Assembly (NCBI GenBank): GCA_030591105.1
Contig: JAUVBS010000076.1
Span: forward strand, 1 to 8,187
DNA length: 8,187 nucleotides
Direction: 5' to 3'
Source of the DNA: a bacterium
GTDB taxonomy: Bacteria > Krumholzibacteriota > Krumholzibacteriia > LZORAL124-64-63
The number at the start of each line of letters is the position of its first letter. Position 1 is the stretch's first letter. The notes beneath the pieces were generated by a model that saw only the letters and a list, made by a program, of their open reading frames with translations, was not told the origin of the DNA and made no database searches. Of this stretch, positions 1 to 6,367 are shown in pieces. The position numbers were made by a program, and so were the translations under genes.

Positions 1-312
1 CAGGGGCTTTTCGAGAAAATCGTAAGCACCCTTCTTGACTGCTTCGACGGCTGTTTCGATGTTACCGTGACCGGAGATGACGATCACCGGCAGGCGGGGC
101 TGCTCGGCAGCCAGCCGGTCGAGGACTTCAAAGCCGTCCATACCGGGCATCTTGATGTCGAGCAAGACCACATCGACCGGACCGTCGGCGACCAGTGCGA
201 GCGCTGCCGGGCCGTCAGCCGCTTTACGGACCGTGTATTTCTCATAGGAAAGAATCTGCTCGAGGGTATCGCGGATCGCGACCTCGTCGTCGACGACCAG
301 TACCGTACTCAA
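1..312 (-). CDS. Response regulator, NtrC/NtrX-like receiver domain (partial, C-terminus off window)
   Basis: The visible 104 residues form one CheY-like receiver domain. An acidic pair (VVDDE, residues 6-10) begins the phosphorylation pocket, the phospho-acceptor Asp lies in VVLLDIKMPGMDGF, the switch Ser is in VIVISGHGN, and the conserved Lys is in FLEKPL at the left edge. The stretch GHGNIETAVEAVKKGAYDFLEKP is what is usually seen in NtrX and other sigma-54 activator (NtrC-class) regulators, so an AAA+ domain and a Fis-type DNA-binding domain probably follow outside the window; this is inference. The chosen start is TTG at 310-312, preceded on the minus strand by a strong AAGGGGG ribosome site (326-320) seven bases away. 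The frame stays open upstream and includes a GTG, but the receiver fold begins right after the TTG. It is divergent from the methyltransferase gene, and no sensor kinase is visible. Confidence 0.85.
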   Translation of the reverse strand, partial: MSTVLVVDDEVAIRDTLEQILSYEKYTVRKAADGPAALALVADGPVDVVLLDIKMPGMDGFEVLDRLAAEQPRLPVIVISGHGNIETAVEAVKKGAYDFLEKPL

Positions 313-444
313 ATTGAGGCCCCCTTGCGGCACGAAAACCGAGATACGAAACTGTACACGGCCACCCGCTGCCGGCCCACGGCGCAAAGTGCCGCCCTCG
401 CGCGGACCAGATTGAGGTTTTACCTTGGCGCGACGGTGCAACGG

Positions 445-456
445 GTGTCAAGACAC
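445..456. promoter_or_regulatory. Short palindrome GTGTC-AA-GACAC in divergent intergenic region
   Basis: A perfect 5-2-5 inverted repeat sits between the divergent response regulator and methyltransferase genes. On the minus strand it contains a TTGACA hexamer (451-446), but no good -10 box lies 16-18 bases beyond it. It could be an operator or chance. The rest of 313-550 shows no other clear signal. Confidence 0.2.
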
Positions 457-550
457 GAAATAGCCGGCCGCGATCCGGGACGCCAGTCGCGATCATGACG
501 CGGTCCTGGTTCGGAATTACTGTCGGTAGCTCGCTAACCGCACAAATGGG

Positions 551-1654
551 GTGGCAATTCCCTTGGCGACCGAAATACCCAAACCGCTGATCTGTTCGGT
601 CCACCCCGCTGCCTGGCCGGACTTGATGGTCGCTCGGGGGCACGCGGCCTACCGCGGACGACAGCTCGCTGGCTGGCTCTACGGCCGAGGCGCAACGACG
701 TTCGATACGATGACTAGTCTGCCAGCGGCGCTTCGCGACGCCTTGGCCGACGACTACGACTTGACCGCACTGACCACCAGCGAGCGTCAGGTATCGACCG
801 ACGGCACACGCAAATTTCTGTTCCGGCTGCGCGACGGCGAAACCGTCGAAAGCGTGATGATCCCGATGGAGCGTCACGTCACCTTCTGCCTCTCCAGCCA
901 GGTCGGCTGCGCCATGGCCTGCCGCTTCTGCGCAACGGCGCGCGGTGGTCTGGTGCGCAACCTCACCGCCGGTGAGATCGTCGAGCAGGTGTTGCGTCTG
1001 CGCGACGACCTCGCGTCGGCACCGCAGCCCGGTCACGGCAAAAAACAGTACAACATCGTTTTGATGGGGATGGGCGAACCCCTCGACAACTGGGACCAGG
1101 TTCAAGCAGCGGTCGATATATTCGTAGCGCCGGAAGGTCTGGGCATCTCGCCGCGTCGGATCCAGCTATCGACCGCCGCACCGGTCGGTGGTCTGCAGCA
1201 ACTCGCCGAGGGCCGCCATCCGATCGGTTTGACCATCAGTCTCGGCGGGGCGACCGATGCTCAGCGCCGTCGTGTGATGCCGATCGCCGGGCGCGAGTCC
1301 ATTGCCAAAATGCTCACCGCCGCCGAACGATACGCCCGCCGGATCGGCCGGCACGCCACGGTTGCTTACGTGCTGATCGCGGGCGTGACCGATGATCTGA
1401 CGCAGGCCCGGCAGATCGCCCGCCTACTGCAGCGACGTCCTTTCAAGGTCAACCTCATCCCTCTGAACCGATTGGACGACGACACGCTGGCGCCGACGGC
1501 GACACCAGGCGTACTCGCTTTCCAGAAGGTCTTGATCGAAGCGGGAGTACCGGCGCGGATCCGCACCAGCGGCGGCCAAGACATCGCCGCCGCCTGCGGA
1601 CAGCTACGGCGCCGACGCAGGTCTCGGCCCGGCGACCCGCGCGCCGAGAACTAG
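551..1654 (+). CDS. rlmN: RlmN/Cfr-family radical SAM RNA methyltransferase (divergent RlmN)
   Basis: This is a radical S-adenosylmethionine enzyme of the family that methylates C2 of A2503 in 23S rRNA and, in E. coli RlmN, A37 of some tRNAs. The 367-residue length is close to E. coli RlmN (384). The [4Fe-4S] motif CAMACRFC gives ligands C120, C124 and C127. C113 (TFCLSSQVGC) and C349 (IAAACGQL) match the two catalytic cysteines, and LMGMGEP (171-177) is the SAM-binding motif. Several usual RlmN motifs differ: STAAP replaces STSG (207-211), SLGGATD replaces SLHAPND (230-236), and AYVLIAGVTDD lacks the usual Glu before Tyr (272-282). It may therefore be a paralogue with another RNA target. The start is uncertain: GTG at 551 has no well-spaced ribosome site, whereas TTG at 563 sits 8 bases after GGTGG. 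It is not beside the usual RlmN neighbours (ndk, pilF, ispG, hisS). An Arg-rich tail (353-358) ends the protein. Confidence 0.85.
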   Translation: MAIPLATEIPKPLICSVHPAAWPDLMVARGHAAYRGRQLAGWLYGRGATTFDTMTSLPAALRDALADDYDLTALTTSERQVSTDGTRKFLFRLRDGETVESVMIPMERHVTFCLSSQVGCAMACRFCATARGGLVRNLTAGEIVEQVLRLRDDLASAPQPGHGKKQYNIVLMGMGEPLDNWDQVQAAVDIFVAPEGLGISPRRIQLSTAAPVGGLQQLAEGRHPIGLTISLGGATDAQRRRVMPIAGRESIAKMLTAAERYARRIGRHATVAYVLIAGVTDDLTQARQIARLLQRRPFKVNLIPLNRLDDDTLAPTATPGVLAFQKVLIEAGVPARIRTSGGQDIAAACGQLRRRRRSRPGDPRAEN

Positions 1655-1684
1655 CTTGATACCCATTCCGGAGCTAAAGCGGTC

Positions 1685-1700
1685 GTAGCCGGACGGCTAC
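1685..1700. terminator. Possible bidirectional hairpin between convergent genes
   Basis: GTAGCC and GGCTAC form a perfect 6-bp stem with a GGAC loop. It lies in the short convergent gap and overlaps the stop codon of the Rrf2 gene. There is no T-run on the plus side and only a short CTTT on the minus side, so intrinsic termination is doubtful. Confidence 0.25.
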
Positions 1701-2095
1701 ACGATATCGGAGAGACGTGTCTCTTCGAGGGCCTGGATCAACGCCGCCTGAGCCTTCTCCCAGGTCTTGGCAATATTGCAGTCTTCGGCTCGCTTACAAC
1801 GGTTGACCCGGCGGAGGCAGTGATTCAAGGCAATGCCACCCTCGCATACCTCGACGATATCGCGCACGGAGATCTGTTCAGGCGCGCGGTCAAGGCTGAA
1901 ACCACCCTTCACGCCACGATGGCTCTTGACGATGCTCTCCTGCGTGAGCATCTGGAAGATCTTGGCGAGGAACGCTTCGGATACGTCGCACGCTCGCGCG
2001 ATCGACTTGAGCTGTACCGGCACATCGCTCTGGCGCCGAGCCAACTCCTGGAGACCGAGAATGGCGTATTCCGTCTGGCGAGTGATCTGCAACAT
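1697..2095 (-). CDS. Rrf2-family transcriptional regulator, probable Fe-S sensor
   Basis: The 132-residue protein has the full Rrf2 layout. The N-terminal winged helix starts MLQITRQTEYAILGL, the recognition region is IARACDVSEAFLAKIFQML (residues 32-50), and the wing is SHRGVKGGFSL (58-68). The segment after ISVRDIVEVCEGG (75-87) is the usual linker and dimer helix. C93, C100 and C106 form a C-x6-C-x5-C cluster like the [Fe-S] ligands of IscR, NsrR and RirA, though the first spacing differs from the x5 of IscR. C36 and C84 are also present. It therefore probably senses iron-sulfur status, oxidants or NO, but the specific subfamily cannot be told. No isc/suf genes adjoin it. It lies 25 bp downstream of mutY on the same strand and has its own ribosome site (GAAAGG, seven bases before ATG). 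Confidence 0.9.
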   Translation of the reverse strand: MLQITRQTEYAILGLQELARRQSDVPVQLKSIARACDVSEAFLAKIFQMLTQESIVKSHRGVKGGFSLDRAPEQISVRDIVEVCEGGIALNHCLRRVNRCKRAEDCNIAKTWEKAQAALIQALEETRLSDIV

Positions 2096-2120
2096 GTCGA
2101 CGCCTTTCGCGCTGACAATC

Positions 2121-3377
2121 CTAAACCTTGCCCCCGCGGCTAATTTTGGTACGCGGCAGCAAGAAAGTCAAACCATCCTGCTCTTCATTACGCAGGTGCC
2201 GATCCGCGGCACCGGTAATCGCCAGACATTTGCGCGCCAGGTTGGACATCGGTAGCACGTCCAACTGCTCGGCGCCGACCAGTCGCGCGCCCGGCGGCAG
2301 ACTCTTATCACCGCGACCGAGCACACCGGCTACCCTCACGACCTGAATCGCCAGGCGATGGTGTGTGATGGCGTGCCGCACGACACCGGCGAGAACCAGC
2401 GCGTCGTCCCAACCGCCCTGCGGCAGCAGCCAGCGTTGCCATGTCCGCAGGAAGGCACGCGGCCACCGTTCCCGGTGTACAACATCACCACACTTACGGT
2501 ACCACGGCGCGCCGGGGAGACTCCATAGCCCGGGGTGCAGTCCGGAAAAGTCGGTCCGTAGCGGACGGCCCAACCCGGTGGCCCGGACCGCTGGCGCACT
2601 ACCGGGCGGCAACAACACGACGCAGTCGTCCTCCTGCCAGATCAAGCAGCTGGTCACCACGGTGACCACGGGTGGCGCAGCGCGATGCGGCGGGATTTGC
2701 AGGGCAGTGCCGGCGCGTCCTGCACGGCAGGCAAACGCGACGGGACAGCCTGAGCAGTCAATCTGCCGGGCCTGACACCGGGTCGCACCCAGCTCCATGA
2801 CGGCCTGGTTCCAATCACCGGGTCGGTCTGGATCGACCAGATCGGCGGCGAGGGTTTCCAGACGTGCGATACCGCAACGCGCGGCCAGGTTCGGATCGTC
2901 GAAAAGCCAGCGGGATACCACGCGCCTCGCGTTGGCGTCGACGGCGGGAACTCGCTCGCCGAGGCCGATGCTGGCGACCGCGCCGGCGGTGTAGCGACCG
3001 ACGCCGGGCAGGGTGAGCCACGCCTGGCGCGAGCGCGGTAGTACGCCGTTCCGTTCGGTTGCGACCTCGCGGGCCGCCCGGTGTAGCAACCGCGCCCGGC
3101 GGTAGTAGCCAAGGCCCGACCAGAGCGTCAAGACCTCTTCCTCGGTGGCAGCCGCCAAGGCGGCGACGTCCGGCAGGCGCGCCATGAACCGCTCCCAGAA
3201 CGGTACGACCACCGCGACAACCGTCTGCTGAAGCATGATTTCACTGATCCAGGTCCCGTAGAGGGACGGTCGCTCCCGCCAAGGGAGCGGCCGTTGGTGG
3301 GAGCGGTACCAGGCCAGCAAGGCTTTCCGTAGCCGGCCTGGCTCGCCAGGAGAGGCGGGATCGACGATCATCGGCAT
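2121..3377 (-). CDS. mutY: A/G-specific adenine DNA glycosylase MutY
   Basis: MutY removes adenine mispaired with 8-oxoguanine, starting base excision repair. The 418-residue protein has the catalytic Glu46 in SEIMLQQT (45-52), the helix-hairpin-helix LPGVGRYTAGA (123-133) and the catalytic Asp147 in VPAVDANARRV. The [4Fe-4S] loop C-x6-C-x2-C-x5-C is at C201, C208, C211 and C217. The C-terminal region (about 238-385) fits the MutT-like 8-oxoG recognition domain; the short ITHHRL (337-342) stands where MutY usually has an FSH-type loop. It is longer than E. coli MutY (350) because of inserts in the C-terminal domain and a tail after residue 390. Two in-frame ATGs exist: 3377 (taken here) and 3371, which is 8 bases from GAGAG and so better spaced. 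It is divergent from the acyl-CoA synthetase gene and upstream of the Rrf2 gene, probably in one transcript. Confidence 0.95.
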   Translation of the reverse strand: MPMIVDPASPGEPGRLRKALLAWYRSHQRPLPWRERPSLYGTWISEIMLQQTVVAVVVPFWERFMARLPDVAALAAATEEEVLTLWSGLGYYRRARLLHRAAREVATERNGVLPRSRQAWLTLPGVGRYTAGAVASIGLGERVPAVDANARRVVSRWLFDDPNLAARCGIARLETLAADLVDPDRPGDWNQAVMELGATRCQARQIDCSGCPVAFACRAGRAGTALQIPPHRAAPPVVTVVTSCLIWQEDDCVVLLPPGSAPAVRATGLGRPLRTDFSGLHPGLWSLPGAPWYRKCGDVVHRERWPRAFLRTWQRWLLPQGGWDDALVLAGVVRHAITHHRLAIQVVRVAGVLGRGDKSLPPGARLVGAEQLDVLPMSNLARKCLAITGAADRHLRNEEQDGLTFLLPRTKISRGGKV

Positions 3378-3419
3378 AACTCTCTCGTAACTGCTACCGA
3401 CGACGCAACTCGTTGAACG

Positions 3420-3448
3420 TTGACAAAGATAAATGCGCCGTCTAAAGA
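3420..3448 (+). promoter_or_regulatory. Candidate sigma-70 promoter for acyl-CoA synthetase operon
   Basis: A perfect -35 hexamer TTGACA (3420-3425) is followed after 17 bases by TAAAGA (3443-3448), a weak -10 match. A second possible -10, TAATAT (3469-3474), directly abuts the PsrA-like palindrome but lacks a good -35. Either would leave a leader of roughly 100-130 bases before the ATG at 3585. Confidence 0.4.
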
Positions 3449-3474
3449 TTGTGCGCGTGAAACCTGCTTAATAT

Positions 3475-3487
3475 CAAACGTTGTTTG
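3475..3487. promoter_or_regulatory. PsrA-like operator CAAAC-N3-GTTTG
   Basis: The sequence CAAAC GTT GTTTG is a perfect 5-3-5 inverted repeat. It matches the known pattern for PsrA, the TetR-family fatty-acid-responsive repressor of Pseudomonas and relatives (G/C AAAC, 2-4 bases, GTTT G/C). It lies 98 bases before the start of a long-chain acyl-CoA synthetase gene, a typical PsrA target class. It follows TAATAT immediately and lies about 20-30 bases past the likely start site of the TTGACA promoter, so bound protein would block transcription. PsrA itself is not in the window, so the regulator is inferred. Confidence 0.55.
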
Positions 3488-3584
3488 GCCTCGGTAACTA
3501 CAGAGGTGATCCAACCGACACCGGATGCGTCGCTCGCAGAGCACGCGCGCCATAGTTTGGCAGACCCTACCCCGGGAGATAGCC

Positions 3585-5393
3585 ATGTCAGTACAGACCC
3601 TTCCCGAGCTCTTCTTCTCCGCCGTACGTGAACATCCCCGTCCCGACTGTTTCTCGTACCGAGACGGCTCCGGGAACTGGATCGATGTGTCGAGCGAGGA
3701 AGCCTACCGGCGGGTGCAGGTGCTGCGCCACGGGCTGAAATCGCTCGGCGTGCGCAAGGGCGACCGCGTGGCACTGCTCTCGGAGAACCGTTTGGAGTGG
3801 GCGTTGAGCGACCTGGCTATCCTGTGCCAGGGCGCCGTCGTCGTGCCGGTCTACCCGACGCTCCTGCCCGACGACATCGCGTACATCTTACAGGATTGCG
3901 AGCCGACGACGATCTTCGTCTCGACAGCGGAGCAAGCGGCCAAGATCCACGCCATTCGTGACCGGATCCCGTCACTGCGCGACGTCGTCTCCTTCGATGC
4001 CGTCAATCTGCCTAACATCATGCCGCTGGACAAGTTACTCCAGATCGGCGCCAACGTGGCAAGTGATCAGCCGACCGAGGCGGAACAGAACTGCGTCGCC
4101 GTCACCCGCGACGAGATGGCCAGTATCATCTATACCTCCGGTACGACCGGCAAGCCCAAGGGAGTGATGCTCAGCCACTGGAACTTCGTCTCGAACGTCT
4201 TGGCCACCATGGAGATTCTCTCGTTCTACCCGAGCGACCGCGCGCTCTCGTTCCTACCGCTGTCGCACGTCTTCGAACGGATGGCTGGCCACTACACCAT
4301 GCTCTACGCCGGAGTCGGCATCGCTTACGCCGAAGCGGTGGACACGGTCCCGCGCGATCTGCTGGAGGTCAAGCCGTCCATCGTCGTGAGCGTGCCGCGG
4401 CTGTACGAGAAGATCTACGCCAAGGTGATGAGCACAGCCGCCAGCGGTAGCGCCCTGAAAAAGAGCATCTTCTTCTGGGCCCGGCGGGTCGGCATCGAAC
4501 ACGACCGCCGTCTCTTCGCCGAGGAACCGATCTCAGGTTGGCTGGCGCTGCGCCAGCGCATCGCCGACCACCTGGTGTTTGCCAAGCTGCGTGCGCGCAC
4601 CGGGGGCAACGTCCGCCTATTCGTCTCCGGCGGTGCGCCTCTCTCGGCCAAGATCGCGGAATTCTTCCACGCCGCGGGACTGGTTATCTGCGAGGGCTAT
4701 GGGCTGACGGAGACCTCGCCGGTGATTTCCTGTAATACACCGACCGTGATGCGGATCGGTAGCGTGGGCAAGACATTTCCCGGCACTGAATTGCGCATCG
4801 CCGACGACGGTGAGATCATGGCGCGCGGACCGCAGATCATGCTCGGCTATTACCACAACGAAGAAGCGACCCGCGAGATGGTCGGTCCCGACGGCTGGCT
4901 CGCCACCGGCGACATTGGTCACTTCGACGCCGATGGCTTCCTTTTCATCACCGACCGCAAGAAGGACCTGATCGTGACCGCCGGCGGCAAGAACGTCGCG
5001 CCCCAGCCCATGGAGAACGCGTTCAAACAGAGCCGGTTCATCTCCCAGGCGGTCGTCATCGGGGATCGACGTCCGTACCTCAGCGTCTTGCTCGTACCGG
5101 ACTTCGAGGCCCTCGCAACAGCGGCCGCCGCCGAGGGTTTGTCCACCGACGACATCGGGGCTCTACTCGGCAATGAGAAAGTCCTGGCGCTCTTCCGGGA
5201 AGACGTGGACCGCGTCAACGCCGACCTACCCGGTTTCAACCAGATCAAGAAGTTCGGACTACTGCGAGAGGAGCTCACCCTCGAAGCGGGCGAGCTGACG
5301 CCGACGCTGAAGGTCAAGCGGTTCGAAATCGACCGTAAGTACCAACAGGTGATCGACAGCCTGTACCCGACGGCACACCGGGACGATGACTGA
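3585..5393 (+). CDS. Long-chain acyl-CoA synthetase (AMP-forming, FACL/FAA1 type)
   Basis: This enzyme activates fatty acids to acyl-CoA through an acyl-adenylate, feeding beta-oxidation or lipid synthesis. The 602-residue protein shows the ANL-family motifs in order: ATP loop YTSGTTGKPKGVML (183-196), GYGLTETSP (371-379), TGDIG with Asp443, the hinge DRKKDLIVTAGGKN (457-470), and the C-terminal catalytic Lys in LTPTLKVKR (K576). These motifs resemble the FAA1/COG1022 group more than E. coli FadD, so no symbol is given. The ATG at 3585 is chosen because GGGAG (3574-3578) lies six bases upstream and the fold begins at once; the in-frame ATG at 3525 would add 20 residues without domain features. 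Its stop overlaps the start of the metal transporter gene by 8 bp, so the two are probably co-translated. The upstream PsrA-like palindrome suggests induction by long-chain fatty acids. Confidence 0.92.
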   Translation: MSVQTLPELFFSAVREHPRPDCFSYRDGSGNWIDVSSEEAYRRVQVLRHGLKSLGVRKGDRVALLSENRLEWALSDLAILCQGAVVVPVYPTLLPDDIAYILQDCEPTTIFVSTAEQAAKIHAIRDRIPSLRDVVSFDAVNLPNIMPLDKLLQIGANVASDQPTEAEQNCVAVTRDEMASIIYTSGTTGKPKGVMLSHWNFVSNVLATMEILSFYPSDRALSFLPLSHVFERMAGHYTMLYAGVGIAYAEAVDTVPRDLLEVKPSIVVSVPRLYEKIYAKVMSTAASGSALKKSIFFWARRVGIEHDRRLFAEEPISGWLALRQRIADHLVFAKLRARTGGNVRLFVSGGAPLSAKIAEFFHAAGLVICEGYGLTETSPVISCNTPTVMRIGSVGKTFPGTELRIADDGEIMARGPQIMLGYYHNEEATREMVGPDGWLATGDIGHFDADGFLFITDRKKDLIVTAGGKNVAPQPMENAFKQSRFISQAVVIGDRRPYLSVLLVPDFEALATAAAAEGLSTDDIGALLGNEKVLALFREDVDRVNADLPGFNQIKKFGLLREELTLEAGELTPTLKVKRFEIDRKYQQVIDSLYPTAHRDDD

Positions 5394-6351
5394 GACACGT
5401 CAGAGCGTTGCGGATAAATTCTGGCTGCGACCGCTGGTCTGTACGACCGTCGGCTTGGTCGGCAATATAGCACTGACGGCGGGTAAGCTCTCCATCGGGT
5501 ATCTTGCCCAATCGGCAGCACTTATCGCCGACGGATTCCACAGCTTCGCCGACGTTGCCAGCGATCTGGGAATCATCGTGGCACTGAAAGCGAGCGCGCG
5601 GCCGCCGGACGAGAACCACCCCTACGGACACCACAGTTTCGAAACGCTGGGGGCCATCGGCGTCGCCGTGTTGATGCTCTTGACCGGATTGATGATCGGT
5701 AAGGGCGCTGTGGAGCGGCTGTGGCACCACGATTACCTCGCGCCACAGACACCGGCACTGGTCATGTCGTTGATCTCCGTCATGGTCAAGGAGGTCATGG
5801 CCCGTTACACCATCACCGCCGGCAAGCTGCACCACAGCCCCGCGCTGCTGACCAACGGCGCCATGCACCGTTCAGATGCGATCAGCTCGCTGGCGGCCGT
5901 CGGCGGCATCGCCGGTGCACGACTCGGCGTACCGAGCCTCGACTCGGTCGCCGCGCTGATCATCGCCTTGTTCATCCTGCGTATGGGGTGGCAGCTCGCC
6001 AGAACCAACATCATGACGCTGATGGATACGATGCCGGCGCCGGAACTCGTCGAGCAGATGCGTGAGGTGGCCGCCACCGTACCGTGCGCCCAGCACGTTC
6101 GCGACATCAAGATACGCCAGCGGGGCTCTTACTACCTGCTCGACCTACGCGTGGCGATTCACCCTGAACATACCATCGAGTCGGCCCACGAGGTGGCCCA
6201 CGCGGTCGAGGAAGCTCTGCACGAGGCGTACCCGACCATCACGAGGGTTTTCGTACACATCGAACCCGGCGAACGCCGGGTCGATGCCGACTGCCGCCAC
6301 GTCGACGCGTCCGCGAGAATAGCCAAACTGCCGGAAACGGACAGCCGCTGA
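5386..6351 (+). CDS. Cation diffusion facilitator (CDF) metal efflux transporter
   Basis: CDF proteins export divalent metals such as Zn, Fe or Mn across the inner membrane in exchange for protons. The 321-residue protein has the usual six hydrophobic segments (about 18-38, 43-67, 88-106, 123-140, 164-182, 184-203). A cytoplasmic metallochaperone-like domain follows from 215 to about 295. The TM2 signature ADGFHSFADVASD (48-60) gives H52-x3-D56, and HPYGHHSFET (78-87) is the usual loop after TM2. In TM5 the motif is M160-HRS-D164, where relatives normally have H-x3-D. His-rich residues near the C-terminus (H291, H305) may also bind metal. It belongs to the FieF/MamM-like group, and the substrate cannot be set from sequence. 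Its ATG lies inside the last codons of the acyl-CoA synthetase gene (ATGACTGA overlap), and it converges with the M28 peptidase gene with only 16 bp between them. Confidence 0.92.
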   Translation: MTETRQSVADKFWLRPLVCTTVGLVGNIALTAGKLSIGYLAQSAALIADGFHSFADVASDLGIIVALKASARPPDENHPYGHHSFETLGAIGVAVLMLLTGLMIGKGAVERLWHHDYLAPQTPALVMSLISVMVKEVMARYTITAGKLHHSPALLTNGAMHRSDAISSLAAVGGIAGARLGVPSLDSVAALIIALFILRMGWQLARTNIMTLMDTMPAPELVEQMREVAATVPCAQHVRDIKIRQRGSYYLLDLRVAIHPEHTIESAHEVAHAVEEALHEAYPTITRVFVHIEPGERRVDADCRHVDASARIAKLPETDSR

Positions 6352-6367
6352 CCCGGACCCGCGTTGC

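Noticed and set aside
242..1105. Long minus-strand open frame of 287 codons
   Set aside because: It lies antisense to the methyltransferase gene and partly over the response regulator in another frame, has a composition typical of GC-rich shadow frames, and shows no recognisable domain.
3525..3584. N-terminal extension of the acyl-CoA synthetase by 20 residues
   Set aside because: No ribosome site precedes the ATG at 3525, whereas the ATG at 3585 has GGGAG six bases upstream and starts the family domain.
4919..5868. Minus-strand open frames of 184-200 codons over the synthetase and CDF genes
   Set aside because: Both are antisense to strong protein-family matches and contain no motif of their own.
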